A stretch of DNA of 64,000 bases from Acarospora socialis (lineage: Eukaryota; Ascomycota; Lecanoromycetes; Acarosporales; Acarosporaceae). Below, in pieces: positions 13,001 to 25,897 of the stretch. The stretch lies in the NCBI GenBank assembly GCA_025617375.2, contig JAMYGW020000005.1, positions 2,170,001 through 2,234,000 on the forward strand, in the 5' to 3' direction. A program made the translations under genes and the position numbers. The notes beneath the pieces were generated by a model. The model saw only the letters and a program-made list of their open reading frames with translations, was not told the DNA's origin and searched no databases. Within the stretch, counting starts at the first letter, position 1. Every line of letters starts with the position of its first letter.

Positions 13001-16000
13001 GGTTACTCAACTCTACTTGCAAGAACTTTCCCGAGGGAGATTCAGTAGCGGGAGCGCAGTCCCAGTGCCTCTGAATCCAGGATTAAGCAGGCCTTTCGAA
13101 GCCCCGAGCACACTAAATGCCCGTCGATCAACTGAGATCATCAAGGCACCGAACGGCGTTCCCAAGGACTCTGGGCAGGATACAGAGGGCGGGAGGGAGT
13201 TGTCGGGGACTGCAGAATCTTCGAACCGACCAAGCTTGGATGTTGAATCCTCAGAATTGAACCCCCAGAGAGCAAGCCTAAACCACCCGGATGATTGGGC
13301 TCACACGTCACCCTCAATCCTAGACTGGATTCATCCCCAAGCCAGAGATAGTCCGGTCGACGAGCGTCATGAATCAGGCTATCGTCCTACGCCGCCACCA
13401 AAAGAACGGAGGTCGGTTTCTCCTCGAGCCGGGCTTCCCGACCCAGTTCCCACTCGCTTACAGCAGAACCATGCCCGTCAGGAAGACACACAACTACCTC
13501 AACGGTTGTCCGATAGCAGACCTTGTCTACCTGAGTTGTTCGGACCGGGTGAACTTGGCCTGAAGATCCACATTTCATCGCCCCAACAACATGGTCCACC
13601 CACGCTGGACTCGGTTCCGCCTCTGCCAGATTATTCTCCACCTTTGCCGCCTACCGTGCCGCTCATCAGTGAAATCATAAGTGCAGAAGACGCTCCCATG
13701 CAATTGTCACCCTCTCCGAGTACCTACGACAAGCATAGTCCATCTCACCCAATCGTGTATCCAGAAGTGATCCCCACCAAGTCGAGCGCAAGGAATAGCG
13801 ATGCTTCGTCGCAACAGCACGGCGTTCCTACACCGTCCACGCAAGCTTCCGGTTCGTCTTCTCGTTCTCATGAACAGAGTGGAGGAGACCGACCCTCGGT
13901 GTCATCGCAGAATGCAACCCAGCCCACGCCTGAGCAGAAACGCTTGATCAAACGCAGGCATATCGTAAAAGAGCTCGTGGATACAGAGTACTCGTACTGT
14001 TCGGATATGAAAGTTCTCGAGGATATATATAAAGGCAGTTGTCCCTGCTGTGTGCAACTGTCCAGCGAAGATGTCAGGGTGCTATTCGGCAATTCCGACC
14101 AGATCGTGGCTTTCTCGACCGAATTTCTCCACGGGCTAAAACTGGCAGCAAAAAGCATCTACGTGATGCCCAAATCCTGTCGATGGCGTGCTAAACGCGG
14201 TAGCGGTTCGACTTCCCATACCGGAGACACCGACGATCAAGCCTCTGTGAACGGGACAGATTTGACAGATGACGAGAAGGATCGCATGACCTCCATCGGC
14301 GAAACCTTTGTTCAATATATGGTAGAGATAGAGAAAGTCTATGCGGAGTACCTCAGAAATCATGACGCTGCCAACAAAAAGCTACAGGCGCTTATGCGCT
14401 CTGAAATCGTCGTCCTCTGGTTGAACGAGTGCAGGACTTGGGCGGCCGACCTTACGTCAGCCTGGGACCTCGATTCATTACTCGTCAAACCAGTGCAGCG
14501 CATTCTCAAATATCCTCTACTGCTTAATCAACTGTTAGACGTCACGCCAGAGGATCATCCGGATTATAACTCGCTCGATATCGCCGTGCGCGAGATGACA
14601 GGGGCATCCCATCGGATCAATGAGATGAAAAGACGGGCAGAGCTTGTGGAACAAGTTGCAAGCCGCCGTAAGCGCAAGGAGTCAGACGTACGCACCGGGC
14701 TCTCCAAAGCTTTCGGACGACGAACGGAGAAACTTCGGCAGCACGTGGGCTTGTCAGAGGTCTACGAAGATAAGGAGTACAACGTGCTGAGCGAAAAGTT
14801 CGGGACCCACTGTATGCAACTACAACTTGCCTTGCGGGACTTTGAGCTGTATACAAGAAATCAGCAGCTTTTTGTTGACAGATTCAACGAGATTATTGTG
14901 GCCATAGAGGGTTGTATAGATGTCGGTCCGACCAGTCACCCCGAGCTGGAGAGCAAATGGCGAAAGTTCAGGATGTCAATGAAAGAAGTGTCTGCAACTG
15001 CTCTCAGTGACCACGTAAGTCGAACTTCATCCTATGTATGCTGCTGGCCTGACCAATCTTCTAGATTACCGCCGTACGTAAGAGTGTCGTCGAACCAATA
15101 ACAGCGCTACTCAAGCTGCAAGAGGGACCGCAAAGGTTCATTGCGAAGCGCAACAAGCGACTCCTAGATTATGTGAAATACAAAGGTATGAAGAATCGCG
15201 GCGAGAAGCCCGACAAGAAAACATATGAGCAAGGAGAGCTGTTCAAAGCTCTCAACGACACTTTCAAAGACGAAATGCCAAAACTCTTCAACCTAACCGA
15301 CAAAATGGTGGAGGCATGCTTTAACCGCTTTATACAACTGGAAGCCCAGTGGTATACTGTCTGGCGAAGGAAGCTGAGCGCGGTGTTGGACTCATACAGT
15401 TTGCCAGAGCGTGCCTCTCAAATCGTCGACCAGTTCAACTCCGACTTCGCTTACCCTGAAGCCAGTGTGCTCACTCTAGGTATCTGCAATGGTTCGATGA
15501 CCAACGACACGGTGAATTTAGTTGGTTTCGTCTCACCCTCCACCACTCTTGTTGGTGACGACAATACTTCTGTTGGACAATCTGCTCGTTCTCTAAATGT
15601 CCGTCACCGCGGATTGTCGCTCAATAGCGATGTCTCACCGTCTCTGCCACAACCGGACTTTGGTCTGCGTCATAGTGGAAGCTTTACCTTTTCGCCTCTG
15701 GCAGAGTATGCGCCTCAACTACCATCTGCTCAATACGGTCCTAACCAGCTCTCAGCCAACAGTAGGATGCGTGCTGGGTCCGGGGTCTCGAGCAAACAGC
15801 CTACCACTCCTGATATGTCTGGCGGCACCCGATCCTACACTGCGAACACACCGGCGAGTTTGGATTCGGCAAGACCATCGACAGCCCAGCCGCGAATCAC
15901 ACATCCTTCGCCTTCGCTTCCCCGGCTCAGCGTCGATACTCCAGCCTTCAACCTCAGCTCGAACTCGCCCGGTGAGATCCAACGAACATCTGGCTCTACT

Positions 16001-16354
16001 TACTTTTCTGCCACCCAAGACAATCACGCCCCAGTTCCTTCACCTGAGGGCCATTACTCGTCTAATCTCTTCTCGTCTGCACTACCCATGTCCGACTCAC
16101 CACCTCCGCAGACTCCGCCCGATGGGCATAGTCCGAGGGAGTCTAACGTCATGTTCCTGGTCGCGAGCGTCTATCAATTTGAGATCGATCACACCAGGAT
16201 CGAAGGGGGCTACCCATACTTGACATACGTAGCCGGTGAGATCTTCGACGTCTTTGGTGCAAGAGGCGAATGTTGGCTTGCCAAGAACCAGGACGATCGT
16301 ACCAACAAGGTTGGCTGGATCTGGTCCAAGCACTTTGCGAGGCTACCGACATGA
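10050..16354 (+). CDS. DH-BAR-SH3 Rho/Cdc42 guanine nucleotide exchange factor
   Basis: Two exons, 10050..15014 and 15065..16354, encode about 2084 aa; the 50-bp intron joins in phase inside the BAR region. An in-frame ATG at 10020 exists, but 10050 has A at -3 and is preferred. Residues 1-1290 are low-complexity, Ser/Pro-rich and probably disordered, apart from a charged, Arg/Glu-rich, likely coiled stretch around 590-660. The DH domain is about 1300-1530, with RRHIVKELVDTEYSY and the hallmark VKPVQRILKYPLLL. A BAR domain follows at about 1560-1790, then a linker and a C-terminal SH3 domain (about 2030-2084, ending GWIWSKHFARLPT). This order matches the Tuba/DNMBP family and S. pombe Gef1-type proteins, which activate Cdc42 or Rho at curved membranes. 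The exact GTPase is inferred. Confidence 0.92.
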
Positions 16355-18968
16355 TCTGTTTACAACGCAGTAATGTCTCGGCATCTCACATCACGTCGGC
16401 CAGAATGGCATCCTCCGCAATCTGTATTCTCATTCAATCTATTCACACATCTGTTTCATGCCACGACTTCTGTTGGCGTCTTGTGCAGGCCAAAATCTTG
16501 CGGGATCTTACCGGAGGCTACCTACTTCATGTCTGAATGAGACATGAGCGACATGACGGCGTCCTGCACATACGTACCCCTTTCCCATACTTGCCCTCAG
16601 CTTCCTCCATACTTCCCTTCATATCATGTCATTTCATCTTTACAATGGGCCCCGCAACGCACTGTGCTCTTTCCCATCTACCCAACCGACTGTCATCTAT
16701 GCGCTCGCTCTCGTTCTGGCCAGCTAGCAAGATATTAAGATGGCGGTACTCATCAACGTTTGAATCATGAGCCGTGCAACCTTTTCAACCTTTCCGCAAG
16801 CGAGCGATGTGATTTACTCGTCTTTTCAGCAATGTGGCAGGCAGCGCAACCCTCATAACGATTGCTCCCACCCTCTTTGTCTCCTTGTCAGTTAGCATCA
16901 AAGGGTGGATCTGGAGTCTGAGTCGAAGCGTCGTGGGACGGAACGGCACGGACGGAATGGAACGGAGTAGATACCCTAGTGTAGCAAAACAAAATGTAAT
17001 CAATAAAGAGTCCAGAATCTGCGCAAGAGAGCCATGGATGCTTGTGATTCGGACCTTTGTCTTAAAGACGGACCATCACTACTAACATAGATTGCACCTC
17101 TGAGAACCACAACAGCTTACCCGTGAACCCAAGAACCCTATACACCCCGTAGACCTTTACCGCACACAGCCCACACGACCAAACCCACCTACCCTCCCCA
17201 CCACAGCTCAAAACCAACGCCACACCTTCCTCGATTCTCAGCATCAGATACCGCCGCTGCAGATCCCGATCTTAACCCTCCCTTCCTACCACCCCTCGCA
17301 GGTCTAGTCCTTCACATCTTACCAAGCCCCCCCGTCGTATGTCCCCCCACTTGCCACGAGGGCGGCGCACAAGGCACGAGGCGGGGGCGATTAGCATGTT
17401 CTATCCCTTAGCCAGACCCGTCAATAAATCGTGATCCGCAGGACAAAGAGAGAGAACTCATTCAACCCCTGCCCATCGGGATACAAATGATTCTGCTCGC
17501 CCAATGACGGAAGGAAAAGCACACACCTTGTCCCCCCCACCTGCGCTGCACGAAGATAGACAGATGGCAATGGACACCGCCACCCTCTGCCCATCATTTT
17601 TTCACTCTGTTCCTGCTCGCTGAATGCAAGTAAATACACACACTTACTCTCTCCCTTCTGATCTTACGATTTCGTCCCCACTTCCATCTCTTTGGTCCTC
17701 GTCATACGCCCCTCCCCTTCTTTTTCCCCTTTCCTTCCTTTCCATCCTTATCTTTGTAGCTTTCCCCATCATTTCACCGCTCGATATCGAGGGACAGAGC
17801 AAGACCTGCCGGCTAGGAAAGGAAAAACAAGTCGCCAGCGATCCCAAGGCGTGGGTGGGTGTTTCTGCGTCCTGTCACCGACTTACGAGTAGACAGAGCA
17901 TGTCTTCTCAGTCTGTTGTGTTGCTCTGTAGCAAGGGCCGAGAATGGGACTTTCAGTTCTGCATTTGACCGACAGCCTGTGGTTGAGGGCGGGCGTAATC
18001 GGACGAAGGAAGGGAATGGAGGTGGGTGGGGTGTTCTTGGGGGTTAAGAGTGGTCATGGGAGCGGTGTGTATACGGTGCCGTTTGTTCGGCTTTGGCTGC
18101 GTTGGGTAGGAGGGAGGAGGGCATGGTGGAGCCTTGGGCTGGATGGCTGCTATGGTGTGCTTTGCTTGCTTTGAACTTCTGACTTTGCTGTGCTTGGGTA
18201 GTTGGTTGGGGTAGGGCGTAGGGATAGGTTGAGGAATAGAGATACTTTTGTGACGGTGTGTGAATGGCGATGGCACAATACTACCGGGACTAAGGCTAGG
18301 TTTGAGGTTCGTTGACTTCTATTTAATATGGAAGGTAGCTCTTTGACCGTAGAGCCAAGGAGGAGGAAGTTGTCCGCACACGGCCCGCCCCCGTCTTGTC
18401 TCGGCCCCTTTTCTAACCTAAACGCCGACCAGGGTGTAGAGTTAGCAGAGATCTAGCAAAGGGGTTCTGCAATAACATTGATATGGTTTCGGTCTCAGAA
18501 AGAATAGACTGATTTGGTTTAATCTCATAGCTTGACAAGCTCGAACATTAAAACATATTTGGATTGATCATCATTGTGGAAATCGATAAGAAAGGGGTTG
18601 AAATTGACATACGGCAGGGCTTTGTCTGAGATATCTGTAAGCAAGGTAGTGCGTTGGACTGCGTCATGGGGTGGGATGGAAGGAAGACCTGATGCGACTC
18701 TCAAGGAATTAGTATAGCGCTGAGAAGCTTAGTGCTAGAAGCCACTCACTGTTTGTGCTCCGGGGGGGTGGCCCCTGAGATGGTTGAGGAGAAGACTTGG
18801 CTGCATGGGTCTCTGCATTCTAGTTTGTAGCTCAGGTCGGAAGTAAGCGGGGAGCTATGTGAAAAGCAATGCGCGTCGAGTTTGCGAAGCTTTACCGGTC
18901 GAGCACTACCTTCGTCAAAGAGCTACATTTCGAGAAAGGTGATGGTGCGAACTTCATATCTAGCTCTG
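16355..18968. other. Long gene-poor gap between Rho GEF and MSH3
   Basis: Two genes converge on this 2.6-kb gap. It contains pyrimidine-rich tracts (about 17,640-17,770) and purine-rich tracts (about 17,990-18,250). Short ORFs on both strands, the longest about 100 codons, are Pro-rich or low-complexity with no recognisable domain. UTRs of both neighbours should occupy its ends. Nothing else can be supported; a non-coding transcript is possible. Confidence 0.5.
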
Positions 18969-21900
18969 CTACAACCGTTCGATCCCGGTAACGAGCTGCT
19001 CTAGCTGTTCGGTACGCTCTTCCGTTACTACAGCTCTGACCATCCTCGACCTGCAGCAGTTGATCAGCAACTGTCAACGAGGAGTAGCCAGGACAAAATG
19101 CTTACAGATTGCTCAGCTTCTTAACCTGCATCTGTTCCTCAAGCTCCTTCGACTTGACAGAGGCAACCTCGAGAACTGCTTCTGGGACGTTTGCGAGGCG
19201 AGCAACGTTGAGTCTACAAGAGTATCATATCAGCCTCCCGTCCACATGCGCGGAAGATGGGAAAGGCTTACCCATAAGACCTATGTGCAACGCCATCGCC
19301 AAGCTCGTACAGGAACGTTATATCTTGGCCATCGGTCCCGCTCTCTTCGAATTTCATATGGACATTCTTCAGCTCGCCTTTTTCGAATCTCTTGGCCATG
19401 GTGCTGAGGTTCTGATAGTGCGTGATGAAAAGCGTCAGGCTCTTGGTCTCCCTCACGACATAATCCAGTACGGCCTCCGCGATTGCCACGCCATCATGAG
19501 TCGAGGTGCCTCTGCCCAGCTCGTCCAGGACGATCAAAGACCGCGGCGTGGCTTGCTTAAGAATATCAGACGTTTCCGAGAGTTCGACCATGAACGTCGA
19601 TTCTCCGGCCATCATGTTGTCGAATGCGCCCATACGTGTAAAGACAGCATCGAGCATACCCAATCTGGCAGATGCTGCGGGGACATAGGATCCAATCTGG
19701 CCCATGATTGCTATGAGAGCAACCTGGCGGACATAGCTCGACTTACCGCCCATGTTGGGGCCGGTAATCAACAAGGCTCGAGTATGGTCGGATGCCAGGA
19801 AAATGTCGTTAGGTACATAAGCATCAAGAAGTAATTGTTCCACCATGGGATGCCTGCCTTGTTCGACGGTTATACAGATATCATCCGTGTACTCTGGTTT
19901 GACGTAGCCTGGCTGGCTGGCAACAGTAGCCAATGACAGAAGGCAGTCAAGCAAAGCAAGCGACTGAACACAGTCACGGAAAGCTTGGTACTTGTCAGAG
20001 ATTTCAGCAAGAAGGGCAGCAAAGGCTTTGTCGCAAGCCGCTGCTAGAGCCTCCTTGTGTTGGTCGCGCTCTCGAATGAGACGAACAACTTCAGGAGTGT
20101 GGAAGCGAGAAACCTTCTTGGTCCCACTGATCTTAGCCCAAGACGCTGGTACGTTCTTCAGCTGCGTGTTCTCCATTTCTATTAGGTATTCGATACCGGC
20201 AACGGTAACGTACTCCACCTTCTTTCGTTTGACCTTCTCCGCTGCAACGGCTCGATGAGCATCGAGCTCGTGCTCGACACTAGCAATGCCTAGCTTGTGC
20301 TCGACGATGTCGTCGGTCTCATGCTCACCCCGGAAGAAGGCGTATTTGTCATCTTCCTTGGCCGCTTGTGGGTTGATCTTCTCTAAGTAACTGACAACAT
20401 CCTCCAAGATTGACGGCAATACGGCGATTGCTTGGTTGATCACCGTCGACCGAAAGCCTGCATCTGATGCTGACTTGACAAAGGCAAACTCACTTGCGAT
20501 ACGCTGCATGGTCTGCAGCAATGTCAATAACTCAGGTCGGCTACACTACTCAGTGTTAGTCACATGAATAAGCTGCGGAGCTGTAAGTATGTACCTTTCC
20601 ATAGTATATTCGGATCAGGCTCTTCTCCAGATCGGACTTGATCTTCGACAGGAGGCTCTTGAGCTTGTCAACGATAACACTGCGCTCTCCATCTTTGAGC
20701 TCTTCGATCGCTGATATCCGCTCCTCCAGCTTGGATTTGTCAAGCAAAGGCCGGCCGACCCACGTCCTTAACAGACGTTGACCGAATCGAGTTTGCGTTC
20801 GGTCAAGCGCCCAAAAGAGGCTACCTTTGGCTGTGTGGTCGGTCTGATTTTGATATAGCTCCAAGCTTGTCAACGTGGTGCCATTCAGGAGCATGTGTGA
20901 CCTAGCACTAAAGGACTGAAAGTACTTGGTGAGGTCAAACACATGCTCTAGACCGTATTCTTCCATGTGTTTGATCATGGCAGACAGACAGATCGTAACG
21001 TTTTCTGGAAGTTTCAAGACCTTCTCCAACAGGTTGCTTGATTTCTCATCTTCGACATAATTTGTTGCCTTCATCTTACTGGCGTAGAAGTTGGATACGT
21101 GATTATAAGATTCGGCGGCGATTGTCTTCGGTCGTTCGACTCGCTCCACCCGGACCTTATCACCAAACACATTACTCTTGCTTCCGGAAAGATGCTGCAC
21201 CAGCTTCTCGGTTGCTTTGGATAGTTGGCCCACGATGAGGAACTCGCACGGAGCGATGTGCAGTAACCTGGTCTCGATCTCGCTGCGCATGAAACCATCC
21301 TCGAAGTCATCGTAAATCACGTCTCCAGTGGCTGGTTGGACGGCGACAATTCCTACATTGACCTTTTCGTCCGTTCCCCACCCTTTGGCGTTGTTCTCAG
21401 TGATACACAACAAGTAACCAGTTGCCGGAGCTCCACCACTTGGTCCATCCGTTGGGACATCCAGTCCCGTCACATCATCGATGTAGGTGCCTTTTGTGTA
21501 GAGATTGGTAAGTTTTCGTACGAATGGAGTGTTCCGGTTGTCACCAGCGGCTTTAAGAGCGGCAGTCTCCAGTTGCCTGACAACCCCGACTTTATGCCCA
21601 GCAGCGACGAGACGTTTGACATGAACATGCAGCCTGTGAACAGGTATACTAGCGGACGCGAATCGATCAATATGAGCCTCGGAGGGATGCTCGTCGTATC
21701 TGAATTTTCCTGGGATACACACGATATGCAGTTCTTTCGCCGCTATCCTCGCATCCTCACCGAAGAACCTGAACTTATAGCCGACTTCTACTACCAGAAG
21801 CGTATCCATATGTCTCCTCTTGATATCAAGGACTTGCTTATCCAGTGGAGTGAGCTTATTGCTGCCTTTCTTCGCTGCAGCCCCCTTCTTTCCCTTCGCG

Positions 21901-22601
21901 GTAGTCTTTGGTACAGCTTCCTCCCTCTCCGAATCTCCTTCGTCACCTTCAGCGGCGAGCTGATCCTCAGCAGTTTCCTCCGTGATGTGCCAGTTCCTTC
22001 TCTTAATCTCTGCGATGCTATCCGGCCTGCCTAATTTCTTGACAAACTTGAGATGTAGCTTTTCTTTCCGTAGCCTTGCCTCTTCATCGATCTCGGCATT
22101 TTCCTCGTCGCCTGCAGGAGAGCTTGAGAACAGGTATTTGGAAGTTCGTTGTGATGATCTTGGGTTTTTGGGACTGTTAGCCGTCGTGCTCCTTAGAGTC
22201 TCGCCCCCGTTGCTAGTATGTCTGTGTGATTCGCGTGCAATTGCTGTAGAATCAGCATCAATGTCGGACGTGTCCGACCTGCGTAGCCTCTTCCGGTTTG
22301 GTAGCTCCACGCCGGCATTGTCTTTATCGTCTTTCCCATCTTGGACGGGCTCTCGCGATCGCTTGGAGGTTTTGGACCCCTTTCTCGTAGCAGAGGTCAC
22401 CTCATCAGAGCTGTAATCCGGAACGCCATCGTCAGGGAGGGATCCGCCATCTTGTCCAATAGAGTTAGGAGTGTCCGCTATCCCGGCTCTCAGTGTTGAA
22501 GGTGTTTTGTCGGTAGAGGTGGGTTTGGTGAAGAAGCTCGAGATTGATTGCTGTTTTTTCGCCGTGCCAGCACTCTGAGACGAGCCTTTGAAGAATGGCA
22601 T
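18969..22601 (-). CDS. MSH3: DNA mismatch repair protein Msh3
   Basis: Four exons, complement(18969..19050, 19106..19213, 19272..20545, 20595..22601), encode 1156 aa. Msh3 pairs with Msh2 as MutSbeta, which recognises insertion/deletion loops in the nucleus. A PIP box for PCNA binding is at residues 17-24 (QQSISSFF). The MutS mismatch-binding domain follows (around 265-370, [24 protein letters not shown]), then connector, lever and clamp, and the ATPase with Walker [14 protein letters not shown], Walker [17 protein letters not shown] and FITHYQNL. The three introns (55, 58 and 49 bp) were placed by phase and homology: YYGK joins CSRPELL, HRSYG joins LNVARLA, and the last exon gives a short helical tail. 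An ACGCGT box lies 137 bp upstream. Confidence 0.96.
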
Positions 22602-23243
22602 CCTTGACTGGGTACAACATCCAGCATTGAGATAAACGTGGTGATTGTTGCAGAGTGCAGAAGTTGCTGTCGTCGAACCTACTTTATTGTACTCTAATTT
22701 TTAGATACCTAGTAGAGCTTTGTCCAAATTACGGGTGACGCGTTGTGACAAATTGGACGTGTCGCGGTAGGGTTAGTCTTAGTCATCAGCCACGGGGATC
22801 GAGACAATATTATGGTATAGCGATCTGGGTAATGTGTCTTGGGGTTCTACTGGCAGCCTGTGCTGCTTTTCTCTATTCTTTGTTGTCTATCTAATCTACT
22901 GTCTAAGCTACACAAAGTGCCAGTGATGTACACATTCCATGAGCAATGCAAAGTACATTGAAAGCATACCCCGTAAAAACCTGATCCCGATCCTCCCGCC
23001 TTTTTTAACCTCTGCCTCAAAAACTGAACGTAAACTGACCCGATAAGCAGCCATGAAACGTATCCTCCCACTATCCTCTGAAACCGGAAAGAATTCTTTG
23101 AGCTCGAGCGGAAGCTCCCAAATCTTTTGGCACACAACGAAGAATAACATGGAAGGGATCGATACACTCGTAAGCGATGAACGAGGAGCGGGGCGCTCGA
23201 CGTATAACATAGAACCTGCCAAGAAGGTCCCAAATTGAGATGA
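22602..23243. promoter_or_regulatory. MSH3 promoter and 3' flank of zinc-finger gene
   Basis: This is the upstream region of minus-strand MSH3 and the 3' side of the next gene, also minus. It includes one ACGCGT word. Small ORFs at 22.85-23.23 kb overlap on both strands and show no domain. Confidence 0.55.
22738..22743. promoter_or_regulatory. MCB-type box upstream of MSH3
   Basis: A perfect ACGCGT palindrome lies 137 bp before the MSH3 ATG. In fungi this is the MBF binding word that drives G1/S transcription of DNA replication and repair genes. The function here is inferred from position. Confidence 0.45.
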
Positions 23244-25205
23244 CTAGTCAGTCATCCCTCCAAAGAGAATGCGCTCATCCGCGTCCAGCCCAAAGTTGTC
23301 GGCACCGTTGTGGTGAGTCCCATAGCAGGGATCCGATCCGGTGGTTTTCTCCATCCGGCGACGCGGGCTAGTCATGATTTTAGTGTGGAATCCCGACGCA
23401 TGGTAACCACTGTTCTGCTGAAGGTGCAGCTGCTGAAAGTTATAAGTCATGGGATGGTACGAAGGGCCATAAGTCTCTGCTCCTGCGAAGCCCCCCAGAT
23501 CCGTGTGGCGGGAAATAGTATGATAGAAGTTAGGCGCAGTTCCGCCTTCAGTTGAGAAGTACTGCTGGTTGTTTCTATTGGTAGCGAAGAGACTGCCGTG
23601 GCTAGAAAGCCCTGGTCGTTTCATCATAGGTTCAACGTTTTCCTTGTCGGCTGTGCTCCTGGGGCGGTATTCTTTCGGTTCAGAAAATGCTGGGACCGCT
23701 TTGTGATCCTGCGAAGTGGTTGAGCGAACGGTCTTCCCGGGAGTATGTGCAGACGGGAGGTGAAATTCCGAGCTGAGAAGGGATGTATCATTGAGTTGCC
23801 CAAAGCTCTGGGAGCCATATCCATAGTAGGTCGGCTGATGATAGGTTGCTGCTGGATATTGAGTGCCTGGGGCGCTAACACCTTCGCTATGTCCGGACTG
23901 CTCGGCATCCGCGAAAATTGTGAAACCACACCTCTTCTTAGGGCCAAGGTTCCCTAGGGTCAGTCTCCACTCATTATCTTCATCTCCGGTGGGCATGTAG
24001 AGGCGATTGTTATTCTGGGACCAGATCGCAGAAGTTGTGTCCAGGGTGGCAAGCGCATCTCGGGATACCTGTTGGACGCCGGTCACCCGATATCCTTTAC
24101 CCACTTGCCCGGCCTTGGCTCCTTGGTTGGGTTTTGTGACTCTTGGGTAGTTACCGCTGATCTCGGCCAAGACTGGCTTCCTCGGGTTCGAACGACGACG
24201 TTTTGGCTTCGGGGACTCTTCCTTCATAGGACTGCTGCTCTCAACCATGCCAGTAATGGGCTGCTGTTTCTTCAATTTACCTTCCGTGGTGAAGACGAGC
24301 TCCGTAGGCTCGACCTCTGCCGAGTTGATCATCATCTGCTCCAAAACAGAGCCATCCTTCTTCTGGTTACGCTTTCGTTTCATCTCCGGCGTGGCAGAAT
24401 CGAAAATGTCCATGCCTGGCCAGAATACACCTTTCAACTTTGTGCCTTCGCCATCCATATCAGGGTCCCCCAGCCCGGTAAGGCGTGGGCAGTTAAGAAC
24501 GTCGTTCTCCTGGTCTTGGGTGAGGACGTTATGCTTCGAATCGAGAAACGAAGAGTCCTGGAAATGGGACAAGGTTGATGGGTCCGGATAAAAGGTGCTT
24601 GTAGGGTTGTTTGCGAAAGGTGTACTGTAGCCAGAGTTCTTTTCGGACAGCGTACCGTTCTCAGACTCAATGCTCAGGAGGCTTTGTGTATCCAGTGGCT
24701 GGATTCCCTCGCGCGTTTGCTCCTGAGCTGTCGGCCACAGATGCATTCGAGGTACTTGGGTTCTAGGTGTCGAAGCCACTTCGGTAGTAAGAAGTGGGGT
24801 GGTGGCAAAGCCTGGATGCTCCGATTTCAAGTAGGGCAGGGGATGCTGGGGACCTAACTGCTCCTCAACGACGTAAGACCCGGCTCTGTGGCTGAGTGCC
24901 AACGGGCCCGTTTTCTGCTTATTGGCCGATTTGATGTGTTTCACGTATCCTCTCGCTTCCTTTTCTTTCTTCGCGTCCTTCAGAGTCAGCCGCTCAGAGA
25001 GCAAGCGCTCAACCTCATACTTCGCAAACCATTGGTCGTACGCGTCAAGATGTTCTCGTGCGGTAGGATCCTGACGACTTCGTACCTGAAGCTTGAAGTA
25101 GCAGGACAAGTGACCTTTCGAGCCGACGTGGGTGAGTAGATGAGATAAGTCGCTAAACTTGCGTTGCTTGGGGCAGATATTGCAAAGGAGTGGAATTGAA
25201 GCCAT
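23244..25205 (-). CDS. Fungal orphan protein with N-terminal C2H2-like zinc finger
   Basis: A single exon encodes 653 aa from the ATG at 25205; an upstream in-frame ATG at 25250 would add 15 residues, but the zinc-finger segment sits naturally just after MASIP. Residues about 7-32 carry a C2H2-like pattern (CNICPKQRKF, then HLLTH), followed by a basic, Lys/Glu-rich helix to about residue 95. The rest is Ser/Pro/Gln-rich with basic clusters (KPKRRRSNPRK, PRRRME) that look like nuclear localisation signals. There is no transcription-factor dimer or activation domain I recognise. A nuclear role is inferred; the family could not be named. Confidence 0.75.
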   Translation of the reverse strand: MASIPLLCNICPKQRKFSDLSHLLTHVGSKGHLSCYFKLQVRSRQDPTAREHLDAYDQWFAKYEVERLLSERLTLKDAKKEKEARGYVKHIKSANKQKTGPLALSHRAGSYVVEEQLGPQHPLPYLKSEHPGFATTPLLTTEVASTPRTQVPRMHLWPTAQEQTREGIQPLDTQSLLSIESENGTLSEKNSGYSTPFANNPTSTFYPDPSTLSHFQDSSFLDSKHNVLTQDQENDVLNCPRLTGLGDPDMDGEGTKLKGVFWPGMDIFDSATPEMKRKRNQKKDGSVLEQMMINSAEVEPTELVFTTEGKLKKQQPITGMVESSSPMKEESPKPKRRRSNPRKPVLAEISGNYPRVTKPNQGAKAGQVGKGYRVTGVQQVSRDALATLDTTSAIWSQNNNRLYMPTGDEDNEWRLTLGNLGPKKRCGFTIFADAEQSGHSEGVSAPGTQYPAATYHQPTYYGYGSQSFGQLNDTSLLSSEFHLPSAHTPGKTVRSTTSQDHKAVPAFSEPKEYRPRSTADKENVEPMMKRPGLSSHGSLFATNRNNQQYFSTEGGTAPNFYHTISRHTDLGGFAGAETYGPSYHPMTYNFQQLHLQQNSGYHASGFHTKIMTSPRRRMEKTTGSDPCYGTHHNGADNFGLDADERILFGGMTD

Positions 25206-25897
25206 TGCAGTAGCTGAGGATGGTTGATGATGCAAATAGCAAGGAAGCAACTATGAGCTCGACAGGACAGCTTCCTGCTCGACTACACACCCACACCGCG
25301 TACTCACTCTTCTAGGTCCGAAAGAGGTTGGGAACGGAGAGAGGGTAAATAAAAGAAGTGACGGAGTTATGGACGTAAACTTCGCTAATGATTGTCTGCC
25401 TGTTGAACTGGAAATGGAAGTTGCGTTTCATCAAGGTGAGTTGATGTGTTTTGAAAGAGAACATTGATCTGGGAAACATCTTACGTGCAAATGAGGAAAG
25501 GTCGACCGGCGAACCCTCGGAAAATCTGGCGATGCAGTCATGTGTCAACGCCGACAATAAAGCATTTGAACACCATCGACATAGACGAGTATCACATTCA
25601 TTTAGAGTCAATGGATGAAAGGAATATCTTCAGAGGATCTGAGCGTCAAATTAATTTTTCACACATCGCATGTACCTTGAAGTCTATGATGCCCTAAAAA
25701 AACAGAGCCTTACAGAAGTGATGAAGCGGAAATAGAAAGCCAAGGCTACAATCTTCTCCTGCCTTGTATCCCATCATTCATAGAAAAATCGTAAGGTGGG
25801 TTATTAGATGGCAGGAGACGTATTGAGGACGAATAAAAATCATTGATCAGCTAGGAAGCCTATTATGTCACGCATACGGAACACTTCGTAAACAGTT
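25206..25897. other. Intergenic: promoter of zinc-finger gene and BET2 3' flank
   Basis: Upstream of the minus-strand zinc-finger gene and downstream of BET2. It is AT-richer than its neighbours. Small ORFs near 25.31-25.70 kb overlap on opposite strands and are not supported. Confidence 0.5.

Noticed and set aside
17953-18276. Pro-rich 107-codon minus ORF
   Set aside because: Low-complexity translation of a purine-rich tract, with no protein-like signal.
22769-22776. Telomere-like TAGGGTTA word
   Set aside because: A single occurrence without tandem copies is expected by chance.
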